DNA of 64,000 bases. Origin: Rhizobiales bacterium 65-79. Lineage in GTDB: Bacteria; Pseudomonadota; Alphaproteobacteria; Rhizobiales; Rhizobiaceae. The DNA lies in NCBI GenBank assembly GCA_001896885.1, contig MKRJ01000049.1, positions 1 through 64,000 on the forward strand, written 5' to 3'. Below the pieces are notes generated by a model. That model was not told where the DNA came from, did not search any database, and saw only the letters and a program-made list of their open reading frames with translations. Shown here piece after piece: positions 8,764 through 17,993 of the stretch. Position numbers and translations under genes: made by a program. Every line of letters starts with the position of its first letter. The stretch's first letter is position 1.

Positions 8764-8780
8764 TTCACTTTTTATGTGAA
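8764..8780. promoter_or_regulatory. Operator-like dyad upstream of the integrase
   Basis: TTCACTTTTTATGTGAA is a perfect TTCAC-N7-GTGAA dyad, the same form as at 3034-3050 and close to 1903-1919. It lies about 115 bp upstream of the integrase start and 46 bp from the tRNA end, so it could control integrase transcription. Confidence 0.5.
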
Positions 8781-8825
8781 ACTCAGCACCGAAAGGAAGG
8801 CCGAAAATAGCCTAAAACCCATTTC

Positions 8826-8911
8826 TGGTGCGGACGGCGGGGATCGAACCCGCACGGGCAGGGCCCGAGGGATTTTAAGTCCCTTGCGTCTACCAATTCC
8901 GCCACGTCCGC
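8826..8911 (-). tRNA. tRNA-Leu (anticodon UAA)
   Basis: The seven-base acceptor stems pair (GCGGACG with CGTCCGC), the anticodon loop reads CUUAAAA with anticodon UAA, and there is a long variable arm and a GGTTCGATCCC T-arm. CCA is encoded at 8828-8826. The adjacent integrase marks it as an integration target; the gene is intact because the element restores its 3' end. Confidence 0.95.
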
Positions 8912-8945
8912 GCCCGGCAACGCGTAAACGAGCCCCGCGCGGCGA

Positions 8946-9920
8946 TCAAGCCGCAAACGCCCGGTCCGCGATGCGCCGGATCAGGGCGACCGTCCGCTCC
9001 GGCACCGCGTATTGCAGCATGTGGCCGATGCCCGGCACGATCTCGAGGTCGAGCCCCTTCACCTTGCCTTCCATGGCGAGCCCGTGCTGCTCGTGGTTCA
9101 GCACCCGGTCGGCGTCGCCGAAGAGGATGCCGACCGGCATTTCGAGTTCGCCGTAGCGTGCCTGCAGCCTCCTCAGGTCGCGCCCCGAGCTGACGAAATC
9201 GGTCGAGGTGGCGTAGAAATGGCTGGGCCGCAGGCCGATCATGGCGCCGCCGGCCACCGCGTAGTCTTCCGGCGGCTTCTGCGGCCCGAAGACGAAATCG
9301 AGCACCATCGGCGCATTCCTGATGGCGCGCGGCGCCGACACCGTCCAGGCGACCAGCCGCCTTTTCCACGGCGCCGGTATCCAGAGGTCGCGGAAGCCTT
9401 CCGGGATGCCGCCGCCGAAATGGGTGAGCGGCGAGATCAGCACCAGGCCGGAGACGTCCTGCGGAAAGTCGAGCGCGGTCTGAAGCGCGATCGCGCCGCC
9501 GAGCGAATGGCCGACGAGAAGCGGTTTCTCCAGCTTCAGCGTCTCGATGAAGCGGTGGATCGCCTTGGCCTGGTCGGGCACCCGGCCGTCGCTGCCGTCG
9601 GTCCGGGTCGACCAGCCGGAGCCGGCGCGGTCGAGCGCGATCAGCCGGTAGCCAGGGCCGAAGGCGCGGAAGACGGGATAGAGGAAATGATGGAGCGTGC
9701 CGCCGAGGCCGTGGATGAAGAGGATCGGCCGCCCCTCGCCCTGCTCGACATAGTGGATGCGATTGCCGTCCACGGTGACGAACTTGCCGGCGGGCGGAAC
9801 GGCCTTCTCGGCGCGCCGCTCGATGCGGCGCGTCACCAGCGCGAGGTAGAGCACCACGATGACCGCCGCCACGGCACAGGCCAGCACGACGCCGATGATC
9901 ACCGTCAGGATTTCGAACAT
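8946..9920 (-). CDS. Membrane-anchored alpha/beta hydrolase
   Basis: 324 residues. An N-terminal membrane segment (about 1-26) is followed by an alpha/beta hydrolase fold with the oxyanion motif FIHGLGG, nucleophile elbow GHSLGG, an acid in FGDADRVLN and a histidine in GIGHMLQ. The substrate is unknown. The ATG at 9920 follows a purine-rich stretch and begins the membrane segment; the open frame continues upstream but looks non-coding there. It lies 34 bp from the tRNA gene and is transcribed toward it. Confidence 0.85.
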   Translation of the reverse strand: MFEILTVIIGVVLACAVAAVIVVLYLALVTRRIERRAEKAVPPAGKFVTVDGNRIHYVEQGEGRPILFIHGLGGTLHHFLYPVFRAFGPGYRLIALDRAGSGWSTRTDGSDGRVPDQAKAIHRFIETLKLEKPLLVGHSLGGAIALQTALDFPQDVSGLVLISPLTHFGGGIPEGFRDLWIPAPWKRRLVAWTVSAPRAIRNAPMVLDFVFGPQKPPEDYAVAGGAMIGLRPSHFYATSTDFVSSGRDLRRLQARYGELEMPVGILFGDADRVLNHEQHGLAMEGKVKGLDLEIVPGIGHMLQYAVPERTVALIRRIADRAFAA

Positions 9921-10002
9921 GCGCCCCGCCCCTCTTCCGCTGCGCTCCGAGCATAGCGGGCCGCCGCCGCGCGGCAAGCCGGGAACTCCGCTTCCTCGCC
10001 CG

Positions 10003-10395
10003 TCATGCCGGCGGCCATTCCTCATATTGCGGCAACCGGTCGTCGAGCTTCAGCCAGGGCTGCTTGCTGGACGTGAAGATGTGCATCTGCGGCCGGAACA
10101 GCGACGGGTCGTCGAGCGTGCCGGAACCGACGCCGACAACGCCGTTCGACAGGCGCCGCGTGAACACGGTCGTGCCACATGAAGCGCAGAAGCCGCGCTG
10201 CAGGTCGGGCGAGGAATGCGACCACGCCGGCCGCCCCTCGATCACGACATCGGCGCCGGCGAAGAGAACGCGCGCGTTGAAGGCCGCGCCGACCGCCTTC
10301 TGGCAGAGCCGGCAATGGCAGATGCGCTCGTTGACCGGCACCGCCTCGGCCCGGTAGCGCACCTTCCCGCACAGACATCCGCCGGCATAGAGCAT
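10003..10395 (-). CDS. GFA-family zinc protein (CENP-V/GFA domain)
   Basis: 130 residues with the zinc ligands of the glutathione-dependent formaldehyde-activating (GFA) fold: CLCG near 8-11, CHCRLC near 27-32, and CASCG near 71-75. GFA-type proteins bind zinc and some act on glutathione adducts, but most members have no assigned substrate. It is an isolated gene, followed downstream by the hydrolase. Confidence 0.85.
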   Translation of the reverse strand: MLYAGGCLCGKVRYRAEAVPVNERICHCRLCQKAVGAAFNARVLFAGADVVIEGRPAWSHSSPDLQRGFCASCGTTVFTRRLSNGVVGVGSGTLDDPSLFRPQMHIFTSSKQPWLKLDDRLPQYEEWPPA

Positions 10396-10610
10396 CGAGG
10401 CTTCCTTTCGTGGCTTCTTGTGGCGCGAAGGATGTCCGCCCGCAAGGTTTCCCTCCCCTGAGGACGCCGGGGCGGGGGTGTTGACCGGGGATTATGGCTC
10501 AGGGGCGGAAAGCGTTGAGAAAACAACGAAAGGAAGATGCGGGAAAGCCGCAAATGCAAGGGTTTAATGGAACGACGGACGCCAACCTTTCCACGTTTGC
10601 GCAAGCGGCC

Positions 10611-10820
10611 TCTCCACCTTCGTCATCCACGGGCGGAGCAGGAGCGCAGCGAACTGCGGAGACCCGAGGATCCATGCCGGAGCGTTGCGGCCGTCCATCG
10701 GCCCCGCAGAAGGAACCGCTCGTCCTGCACCCTTACCGCGTTGCCGCGCTTTCTCAGGCATGGATTCCAGGGTCTCCGCGACGCCGCTGACGCGGCTGCT
10801 TCGCCCTGGAATGACGAAGG
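10611..10820 (+). repeat. Two-armed intergenic repeat, copy A (left of the GIY-YIG gene)
   Basis: The left arm (about 10617-10679) begins CCTTCGTCATCCACGGGC and ends GAGGATCCATGCC. The right arm (about 10756-10820) is the same motif inverted, ending GGAATGACGAAGG. About 75 bp separate the arms. The whole is a long imperfect inverted repeat able to fold into a large hairpin. Copies B and C are at 11284-11490 and 19475-19678. The rest of the intergenic stretch 10396-10610 shows no gene. Confidence 0.8.
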
Positions 10821-10897
10821 GAAAAAGGCGCGTCCGCCAATCGCCAAAGCCGCCTTGCCCGATTGCCGCCCCGTCGCACCCCCGCTAGCATCGCCGT

Positions 10898-11182
10898 ATG
10901 ACCGGCTATGTCTACATGACCGCGAGCCAGAAGCGCGGCACGATCTATATCGGCGTGACCAACGATGTCGCTCGTCGCATGCCCGAGCACCGAGACGGAA
11001 AAGGCTCACGCTTCACGGCACGCTACGGCGTCAAGCGGCTCGTCTGGTACGAAGAGCACTTCGACATCCGCGATGCCATCCAGCGTGAGAAATCGCTTAA
11101 GCGATGGCCGCGTCAGTGGAAGATCGGACTGATCGAAAAGGCCAACCCGGAATGGCATGAGCTGTTCAGGGGTCTTTGGTAG
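10898..11182 (+). CDS. Small GIY-YIG nuclease-domain protein
   Basis: 94 residues made up almost entirely of a single GIY-YIG domain: VYMTAS...TIYIGVTNDVARRMPEH, then YGVKRLVWYE and AIQREKSLKRW, ending NPEWHELF. Single-domain members are common in alphaproteobacteria and have no defined cellular role; the domain cuts DNA in other proteins. The catalytic tyrosines, arginine (VARR) and a glutamate (QREK region) are present. Copies of one repeat family flank it on both sides. No clear Shine-Dalgarno is seen before the ATG. Confidence 0.85.
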   Translation: MTGYVYMTASQKRGTIYIGVTNDVARRMPEHRDGKGSRFTARYGVKRLVWYEEHFDIRDAIQREKSLKRWPRQWKIGLIEKANPEWHELFRGLW

Positions 11183-11195
11183 TGAGGACGGCGGC

Positions 11196-11490
11196 CTCTC
11201 CCCCTTCGTCATCCTTGGCCAAACACAAGGCGCTCGAGCCCTTCCCCCTTCGTCATCCCTTGCCAAGCGCGAAACGCCCGAGCCTCTCCACCTTCGTCCT
11301 CCACGGGCGAAGCAGGAGCGTAGCGAACTGCGGAGCCCCGAGGATCCATGCCGGAGCGGTGCGGCCGTCCGTCGGCCCCGCAGAAGGGCCCGCCCCGCGC
11401 CCTCGCCGCACTGCCGCACTTTCTCAGGCATGGATTCCAGGGTCTCCGCGACGCCGCTGACGCGGCTGCTCCGCCCTGGAATGACGAAGG
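11196..11490 (+). repeat. Two-armed intergenic repeat, copy B, plus degenerate fragments
   Basis: The full copy spans 11284-11490 in the same orientation as copy A. By eye the left arms differ at about four positions and the right arms at one. Between the GIY-YIG stop and this copy, 11196-11280 holds two truncated arm fragments (CCCCTTCGTCATCC...). The middle section has diverged more than the arms. Confidence 0.8.
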
Positions 11491-11559
11491 AGAAAAGCCT
11501 AGGCCGCCAAAGGCAGAAAAGCGCCTCCCGAATGCGCGTCAGGCAAGCGAAAACTTCCC

Positions 11560-13809
11560 CTAAAACTTCCCCGTCCGGGGAAAGCCCTTCGGCGCCAGGC
11601 GTCCCGCCTGCGCCCGGTCGCCCAGCCATTCGGCGAGCTCCTCCTTCGGGCGGGTGAAGGTGCGGCCGGATGAATCCTGCCAGGTGAGGCCGTCGGCGAG
11701 CGCGAACGTCTTGATGTCGGAAAGGCCGCCATCCTTGTAGCGCTGCAGCCGGACGCCCTTGCCGCGCGCCATCTCGGCGATCTGCGAAAGCGGGAAGACG
11801 AGCAGCTTGCGGTTCTCGCCGATCACCGCGACATGGTCGCCTTCGACGAAGACCGCCATCTTGGCCTCGTCCGGCGCCTTGACGTTCATCACCTGCCTGC
11901 CCTTGCGGGTGTTGGCGACGAGTTCGTCCTCCGGCACGACGAAGCCGTAGCCCTGATGGCTGGCCAGCAGCAGCCTGCGCCCGCCCTGGAAGACGAAGGC
12001 GGTGGCGATGTCCTGGTCGTTCTCCATGTCGACGATGAGACGCACCGGCTCGCCATGGCCGCGCCCGCCGGGCAGCCGGTCGGCGCCGATGGTGAAGAAC
12101 TTGCCGCCGGTGGAGAAGAGCAGCACCTTGTCGGTGGTCTGCGCGTGGAAGGCCATCTTCAGCCGGTCGCCCTCCTTGAAGGACAGGCTCTCGAATTCGG
12201 ACAGATGCCCCTTCATGGCGCGCAGCCAGCCCTTGTCGGAGACGATCACCGTGATCGGCTCCTTCTCCACCATGGCGTGATGGATGTCGGCGAGGTCGTG
12301 CTCGGGCGCGTCGGCGAAGGTGGTGCGGCGGCGGCCGAGCTCCGTCTCCGGGCCGAACTTTTCCCTGATCTCGCGGATCTGATGCGCGATCATCAGCCAT
12401 TGCTTACGCTCGGAAGCGAGCAGCGCCTCGATCTGCTTCTTCTCCTCGGTGAGCGCATCGAACTCCTTGCGAATCTCGAATTCCTCGAGCTTGCGCAAAT
12501 TCCTCAGCCGCATGTTGAGGATGGATTCGGCCTGCAGGTCGGTGAGGTCCCAGCGGGCCATCATCACCTGCTTGGGCTCGTCCTCCTCGCGGATGATGCG
12601 GATCACCTCGTCGATATTGAGATAGGCTATAAGCAGGCCGCCGAGCACTTCCAGCCGGCGCTCGATCTCGCCAAGTCTGTGGCGGGAGCGGCGCTGCAGC
12701 ACCTCGCGGCGATGCGCCAGCCATTCGACCAGCGCCTCCTTGAGCGACAGCACGTTCGGCACCTTGCCGCGCGAGAGCACGTTCATGTTGAGCGGAATGC
12801 GGCTTTCGAGCTCCGAGAGCTTGAAGAGCGATTCCATCAGGATCGAGGGATCGACGGTGCGGCTCTTCGGCACCAGCACGAGACGGATGTCCTCCGCGCT
12901 CTCGTCGCGCACGTCCTCCAGAAGCGGCAGCTTGCGGGCGAGGATCAGCTCGGCGATCTTCTCGACCAGCTTCGCCTTCTGCACCTGGTAAGGGATCTCG
13001 GTGACGACGATGACCCAGGTGCCCCTGCCCTGGTCCTCCTGGTGCCAGCGGGCGCGCGTGCGGAAGGCGCCGCGGCCGGTGCGGTAGGCCTCCACGATCG
13101 ACTGGCGGCTGTCGACGATGATGCCGCCGGTCGGGAAATCCGGGCCTTCGACGATCTGCATCAGATCGTCCACCCCGGCGTCGGGATTTTCGATCAAATG
13201 GAGCGCGGCGTCGCAGATCTCGGCGGCGTTGTGCGGCGGGATCGAGGTCGCCATGCCGACCGCGATGCCGGTCGAGCCGTTGGCGAGCAGGTTCGGGAAG
13301 GCGCCGGGCAGCACAACCGGCTCCTCGTCCTCCTCGTTGTAGTTCGGCCGGAAGTCGACGGCGTCCTCGGTGATGCCGGCCAGAAGCTCGCTGGCCACAT
13401 TGGTCATCCGCGCCTCGGTGTAGCGCATGGCGGCGGCGTTATCGCCGTCGATATTGCCGAAATTGCCCTGCCCGTCGACCAGCGGGTAGCGCATGGAAAA
13501 GTCTTGCGCCAGCCGCACCAGCGCATCGTAGATCGACTGGTCGCCATGCGGGTGGAAATTGCCCATCACCTCGCCGACGATCTTGGCGCATTTGGCGAAG
13601 CCCTGGTCGGGGTTGAGGCGCAGCAGCCGCATGGCGTGCATGATCCGCCGCTGCACGGGCTTCAGCCCGTCGCGCATGTCCGGCAGCGCCCGGTGCATGA
13701 TGGTCGACAGCGCGTAGGCGAGATAGCGCTCCTCGAGCGCCTTCTTCAGGTCGACCGCCTCGATGTGATCGCCACCCCCGGAGCCGGGCGGCACAAGCTC
13801 TTTGCCCAT
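11560..13809 (-). CDS. parC: DNA topoisomerase IV subunit A
   Basis: 749 residues, the usual length. It forms the ParC2ParE2 enzyme that decatenates daughter chromosomes. The N-terminal breakage-reunion domain contains [12 protein letters not shown] (about 86-97) and the active-site tyrosine in [11 protein letters not shown] (Y130). The C-terminal beta-pinwheel repeats (GxxxR-type strands) occupy about 500-740. The position equal to E. coli Ser80 in the quinolone region is Gln91 and that equal to Glu84 is Asp95. Single gene, with no partner parE nearby. Confidence 0.96.
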   Translation of the reverse strand: MGKELVPPGSGGGDHIEAVDLKKALEERYLAYALSTIMHRALPDMRDGLKPVQRRIMHAMRLLRLNPDQGFAKCAKIVGEVMGNFHPHGDQSIYDALVRLAQDFSMRYPLVDGQGNFGNIDGDNAAAMRYTEARMTNVASELLAGITEDAVDFRPNYNEEDEEPVVLPGAFPNLLANGSTGIAVGMATSIPPHNAAEICDAALHLIENPDAGVDDLMQIVEGPDFPTGGIIVDSRQSIVEAYRTGRGAFRTRARWHQEDQGRGTWVIVVTEIPYQVQKAKLVEKIAELILARKLPLLEDVRDESAEDIRLVLVPKSRTVDPSILMESLFKLSELESRIPLNMNVLSRGKVPNVLSLKEALVEWLAHRREVLQRRSRHRLGEIERRLEVLGGLLIAYLNIDEVIRIIREEDEPKQVMMARWDLTDLQAESILNMRLRNLRKLEEFEIRKEFDALTEEKKQIEALLASERKQWLMIAHQIREIREKFGPETELGRRRTTFADAPEHDLADIHHAMVEKEPITVIVSDKGWLRAMKGHLSEFESLSFKEGDRLKMAFHAQTTDKVLLFSTGGKFFTIGADRLPGGRGHGEPVRLIVDMENDQDIATAFVFQGGRRLLLASHQGYGFVVPEDELVANTRKGRQVMNVKAPDEAKMAVFVEGDHVAVIGENRKLLVFPLSQIAEMARGKGVRLQRYKDGGLSDIKTFALADGLTWQDSSGRTFTRPKEELAEWLGDRAQAGRLAPKGFPRTGKF

Positions 13810-14003
13810 GGTTTCGGGTTAGCGGAGAGGCTGATTCGCGGCAAGGGCGGCGGCGTCCCGGCACCCGCAAAAGGTCCAAACCGCGGCCGAAGCACCGGAT
13901 TCGATTGCCTTCAGGCCCGTTTTCGCGCGATTGTGCCCGCCGCGCCATCGTCCGGTCTTTTTCATGGCCGACCGGAATGCGCTTCACTCAACAGGGGAAT
14001 TCC

Positions 14004-15200
14004 ATGTCGATCGTACGGCCTCTCCTTCGCGCCTTCGCCGCCTCCAGCTTCCTCGTACTCATGCCCCTCGCCGCGCATGCGGCCGACCCGGCGGATGTCG
14101 CGGGACGGCTGAAGGACGTCTTCTCCAAGCAGGGCATCGCGCTCGATTGGACGGGCGTCAGCGGGGATGCCTCCTCCATGACGCTCGCCGGCGTCACCGC
14201 CGGTCCGGTCGGCGGGCCGGGCGAAGAGAAGCGGCGGGCGAATATCGGTGACGTGACGCTGAAAGGCGTTTCCGAACAGGGCAACGACTACATCGTGGAA
14301 AGCGTCAGCCTGCCCTCCTACACGGTCGAGCAGCCCGGCGGCCGGCTCGACATGACGAGCATCTCGATCTCGGGGCTCCACCTGCCGCCGCCCGACAGCA
14401 CCGATCCCATGGACAGCGTCATGATGTACGACAAGGCCCAGATAGGCGAGGTCTCGGTCAAGCATGAGGGCAAGCAGGTGTTCGACCTCACCAACTTCCA
14501 TGTCGACGTCACGCGGCCCCAGGGCGACGCGCCGCTCAAGTTCAACGGCGCGGCCGACGGGTTCAAGGCGGACCTGTCGGGCACGCGCGATCCCAAGGCG
14601 AAGGAGGCGATCAAGGCCCTCGGCTACGAGAACATCGAGGGCAGCTTCCTGATGGCCGGAAGCTGGACGCCGAAGACCGGCGAATCCTCCCTCGACACCT
14701 ACAAGCTGACGATCAACAATGCCGGCACCCTGGATATCAGCATGAAGATGGGCGGCCTAACGCCCGAATTCATCCGCTCCATGCAGGCGATCCGCAAGAA
14801 GATCGCCGAGGCGCCGAAGGACCAGAAGAACATGCAGGCCATGGCCATGCTCGGCCTTTTCCAGCAGCTTTCCTTCGACAGCTTCTCGATCCGGTTCGAC
14901 GATGATTCGGTGACCGGCAAGATCATGGACTACCTCGCGGCCGAGGAAGGCATGCAGCGCAGCGACATCGCCAACCAGGCCAAGGCCGTGCTGCCCTTCG
15001 CGCTGGCCAAGCTCCACAATCCCGACCTGACGGCGCAGGTGACCCAGGCGGTGTCGAAGTTCCTCGACGATCCGAAGAACCTCGCCATCGTCGCCACGCC
15101 GCCCAATCCGGTGCCGGTCGCGATGATCGCCGCGAGCGCCATGAGCGCGCCGCAGCAATTGCCCGAGACGCTCGGCATGAAGGTGGTCGCCAACCAGTAA
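14004..15200 (+). CDS. Conserved exported protein of unknown function (398 aa)
   Basis: It starts at an ATG preceded by AGGGGAA, with a signal peptide of about 24 residues (SSFLVLMPLAAHA). The mature part is about 370 residues, rich in beta strands with repeated SxSIxGxxLPP and DISMKMGGLTPEF patterns, and has no catalytic motif that I recognise. The periplasm is its likely location. It is divergent from parC. Confidence 0.7.
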   Translation: MSIVRPLLRAFAASSFLVLMPLAAHAADPADVAGRLKDVFSKQGIALDWTGVSGDASSMTLAGVTAGPVGGPGEEKRRANIGDVTLKGVSEQGNDYIVESVSLPSYTVEQPGGRLDMTSISISGLHLPPPDSTDPMDSVMMYDKAQIGEVSVKHEGKQVFDLTNFHVDVTRPQGDAPLKFNGAADGFKADLSGTRDPKAKEAIKALGYENIEGSFLMAGSWTPKTGESSLDTYKLTINNAGTLDISMKMGGLTPEFIRSMQAIRKKIAEAPKDQKNMQAMAMLGLFQQLSFDSFSIRFDDDSVTGKIMDYLAAEEGMQRSDIANQAKAVLPFALAKLHNPDLTAQVTQAVSKFLDDPKNLAIVATPPNPVPVAMIAASAMSAPQQLPETLGMKVVANQ

Positions 15201-15242
15201 AGACGGCTCATGGGCAGGGCACGAGCCCTGTCCATGGCGTTT

Positions 15243-15851
15243 TCAGCGCCGGCTGCGCAGCGTTTCGGCGATGACGATGCGCGCCCCGGCGAGGAGTTGC
15301 GCGCTGTCGAGCGGCCTGCCCTCGCCTGTCGGCGGCACATGGACGAAGCCGCTGACGGTCGGCGCGAAACCCTCGCAGGCCTGCGCCCGCGACAGGGTGA
15401 AGACCATGTTGCAGAGATAGGCGCCGGCGTCGTCCGACCATTCGACCGGCAGGCCGGCGGTGGCAAGCGCCGCGTGGATCGCGTCGAGCGGCAGGCCCGA
15501 CGGGAAGGTTTCGGGGCCGGCGCAGATCGCCGTCGCCTCGGGGAGCGCGCCGGCATTGTCGGCCCGCGCGCCGGCAAAGCTGTTGCGCGCCACCCGTTCC
15601 AGCCGGAAGCCGGAACATTCGGCGGCGAGGCCGAAATGGATGGCGATGTCGGGCGAAAAATCGCGCCCGATCTCCGACAGGCGCGGCCCCACCCTGGCGT
15701 AGTCGACCGGCAGCACCTCGGCGCGGAAGGCGGCGATGCCGTCACCCGCCGGCGGCTCGCGCCGCAACGCGCCGACCAGCCACTCCGTCGGATTGACGGG
15801 CGCGCCGGGAAACGGCTCGAAGCCGGTGACGAGGAGGCGCACCGGCGTCAT
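15243..15851 (-). CDS. pcp: Pyroglutamyl-peptidase I (peptidase C15)
   Basis: 202 residues. It removes N-terminal pyroglutamate from peptides in the cytoplasm. Visible features are the TGFEPFPGAPVNPT start, the glutamate region (HFGLAAECSGFRLERVARN), the catalytic cysteine in AYLCNMVFT (about 146) and the histidine in GFVHVPP (about 169). It ends the aspS-pcp pair, seven bases downstream of aspS, so the two are probably co-transcribed. Confidence 0.92.
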   Translation of the reverse strand: MTPVRLLVTGFEPFPGAPVNPTEWLVGALRREPPAGDGIAAFRAEVLPVDYARVGPRLSEIGRDFSPDIAIHFGLAAECSGFRLERVARNSFAGARADNAGALPEATAICAGPETFPSGLPLDAIHAALATAGLPVEWSDDAGAYLCNMVFTLSRAQACEGFAPTVSGFVHVPPTGEGRPLDSAQLLAGARIVIAETLRSRR

Positions 15852-15857
15852 CCTGCC

Positions 15858-17648
15858 TCAATCGGCCTTCTTCGCCGGCATCGGCCTGATCTGAAGCTCC
15901 CGCAACTGCTGCGGCGTCGCGGGCGACGGCGCTCCCATCAACAGGTCGAAGGCCTGCTGGTTCATCGGGAACATCGTGACCTCGCGCAGATTCTTCGCCC
16001 CCACCAGAAGCATGACGATGCGGTCGATGCCGGCCGCCATGCCGCCATGCGGCGGCGCGCCGTACTGGAAGGCGCGGTACAGCCCGCCGAAGCGCTCCTC
16101 CACCGTCTCGCGCGAAAGCCCGGCGATCTCGAAGGCCTTGACCATCGTCTCGGGCAGATGGTTGCGGATGCCGCCGGACGCGATCTCGAAGCCGTTGCAG
16201 ACGATGTCGTACTGAAACGCCTTGATGGTCAGCGGGTCGCGGCCCGTCAGCGCCTCGATGCCGCCCTGCGGCATGGAGAACGGGTTGTGCGAGAAGTCGA
16301 TCTTCTTCTCCTCCTCGTTCCACTCGTAGAAGGGGAAATCGACGATCCAGGCAAGCTCGAAGCGGTCGCGGTCGACGAGGTCGAGTTCCTCGCCCGCCCG
16401 CGTGCGCGCCGCGCCGGCGAAGGGCGCGAATTTCTTCGGGTCGCCGGCGACGAAGAAGCAGGCGTCGCCTGCGTCGAGCCCCATCTGCGTGCGGATGGCC
16501 TCGGTGCGCTCCGGGCCGATATTCTTGGCGATCGGGCCGGCGCCTTCGAGCACCGCGCCTTCCTGCCGCCAGAAGATGTAGCCGAGCCCCGGCTGGCCCT
16601 CGCCCTGCGCCCATGAATTCATGCGGTCGCAGAAGGCCCGGCTGCCGCCGGTCTTGGCGGGAATGGCCCACACTTCCGCCTTGTCGTCATTGGCGAGGAT
16701 GCCGGCGAAGACCTTGAAGCCGGAGCCTCGGAAATGCTCCGACACCTCCTGCATCTCGATCGGGTTGCGGAGGTCCGGCTTGTCGGAGCCGTATCTGCGC
16801 ATCGCCTCGTCATAGGGGATGCGGCGGAATTCCCGCGTCACCGGCTTGCCTTCGGCGAAGGCCTCGAAGACGCCGCGGATCACCGGCTCCATGGCGGCGA
16901 ACACGTCGCCCTGCTCGACGAAGCTCATCTCGACGTCGAGCTGGTAGAACTCGCCCGGCAGGCGGTCCGCGCGCGGGTCTTCATCCCTGAAGCAGGGCGC
17001 GATCTGGAAATAGCGGTCGAAGCCCGAGACCATGATGAGCTGCTTGTAGATCTGCGGCGCCTGCGGCAGCGCGTAGAAATTGCCCGGATGGATGCGCGAC
17101 GGCACGAGGAAGTCGCGCGCGCCTTCCGGCGAGGAGGCCGTCAGGATCGGCGTCGAATATTCGGTGAAGCCGACCCCGGCCATGCGCTTGCGGATTTCCG
17201 CGATGATCTTCGTGCGCGCCACGATGTTCCTGTGCAGCGTGTCGCGGCGCAGGTCGAGGAAGCGGTATTTGAGGCGGATGTCCTCGGGATATTCCGGCTC
17301 GCCGAAGACCGGCAGCGGCAGCTCCTTCGCCGCCGACAGCACCTCGATCTCGCGCGCGAACACCTCGATCTCGCCGGTCGGCAGGTTCGGGTTGACGGCC
17401 TCCGCCGTGCGCGCCTTGACCTCGCCGTCGACGCGGACGACCCACTCGCCGCGCAGGGTCTCGGCCGTCTTGAAGGCCGGCGAATCCGGGTCGGCGACGA
17501 TCTGGGTCAGCCCGTAATGGTCGCGCAGGTCGATGAAGAGCAGCCCGCCATGGTCGCGCACGCGATGCACCCAGCCGGACAGGCGGACGCTCTCTCCGAC
17601 GTTCGCTTTCCTCAGGGCGGCGCAGGTGTGGCTGCGGTAACGGTGCAT
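15858..17648 (-). CDS. aspS: Aspartyl-tRNA synthetase, probably non-discriminating
   Basis: 596 residues from [13 protein letters not shown], the conserved start; the frame is open upstream but unlike the family. It has an N-terminal OB fold, class II motifs ([18 protein letters not shown]) and the bacterial insertion. His33 in RDHGG is the residue typical of non-discriminating AspRS, which also charges tRNA-Asn so that GatCAB can amidate it. That inference would fit a genome without asnS. It precedes pcp in the same direction. Confidence 0.95.
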   Translation of the reverse strand: MHRYRSHTCAALRKANVGESVRLSGWVHRVRDHGGLLFIDLRDHYGLTQIVADPDSPAFKTAETLRGEWVVRVDGEVKARTAEAVNPNLPTGEIEVFAREIEVLSAAKELPLPVFGEPEYPEDIRLKYRFLDLRRDTLHRNIVARTKIIAEIRKRMAGVGFTEYSTPILTASSPEGARDFLVPSRIHPGNFYALPQAPQIYKQLIMVSGFDRYFQIAPCFRDEDPRADRLPGEFYQLDVEMSFVEQGDVFAAMEPVIRGVFEAFAEGKPVTREFRRIPYDEAMRRYGSDKPDLRNPIEMQEVSEHFRGSGFKVFAGILANDDKAEVWAIPAKTGGSRAFCDRMNSWAQGEGQPGLGYIFWRQEGAVLEGAGPIAKNIGPERTEAIRTQMGLDAGDACFFVAGDPKKFAPFAGAARTRAGEELDLVDRDRFELAWIVDFPFYEWNEEEKKIDFSHNPFSMPQGGIEALTGRDPLTIKAFQYDIVCNGFEIASGGIRNHLPETMVKAFEIAGLSRETVEERFGGLYRAFQYGAPPHGGMAAGIDRIVMLLVGAKNLREVTMFPMNQQAFDLLMGAPSPATPQQLRELQIRPMPAKKAD

Positions 17649-17993
17649 TTTGTTTGGCTTTCCATGGGACGGTGCGGAACGGGCGCCGGGCGCCTCGAAA
17701 TTCGCGCGGAAAAGCGCATGGAGGCCCGATTTTGTCAAGGTGGGCGGACCAGCCGAACGCGGCGACGATCGTCTGGATCGGGAGGAACGGTGTACGGCTA
17801 TCTTCGGAATATTTGATGAACCGGGCGCCAAACCATCGTTTGATTTTGCCACACGAAAGGTGCGGCTGGACGAGATGGGACCTTGCGGCCGACGGCGGAT
17901 GAAGTCGATCCCGGTCCGCCGCTCTACCCAGGCGAGGCTGAAAACGTCATAGTGCGCCCTCCGTATCGCCGAGGGATGTGAAGAGCCCATGCC
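17649..17993. other. Intergenic region between divergent aspS and cls
   Basis: 345 bp separate the divergent aspS and cls genes and should hold both promoters. I see no convincing small gene, tRNA or terminator in it; the short open frames here are compositional. Confidence 0.5.

Larger units (their letters stand above)
1..8828. mobile_element. Integrated phage-like element (right part), ending at tRNA-Leu
   Basis: The content is a truncated terminase, cargo genes, a five-gene head operon and an integrase, bounded on the right by the 3' end of tRNA-Leu. No tail, lysis, replication or repressor gene is visible within the window; the left boundary is outside. It may be a deleted prophage or a capsid-forming satellite. 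The right attachment site should lie within or next to the CCA end of the tRNA (8826 onward). Confidence 0.75.

Noticed and set aside
9012-9956. An open frame antisense to the alpha/beta hydrolase.
   Set aside because: It overlaps the whole of a well-supported hydrolase gene and has no recognisable domain.
8946-10025. A longer start for the alpha/beta hydrolase.
   Set aside because: The additional 35 residues are glycine/arginine-rich and overlap the GFA gene end; the membrane helix starts at the ATG at 9920.
10611-11490. A CRISPR array or transposon with target duplications at the A/B repeats.
   Set aside because: The units are about 200 bp with inverted arms, few in number, with no regular short spacers and no transposase of a known type; they do not look like CRISPR or a classical IS.
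11833-14112. A 759-codon open frame antisense to parC.
   Set aside because: It is a shadow of parC; low-complexity composition and no family features. The conserved ParC motifs are on the other strand.
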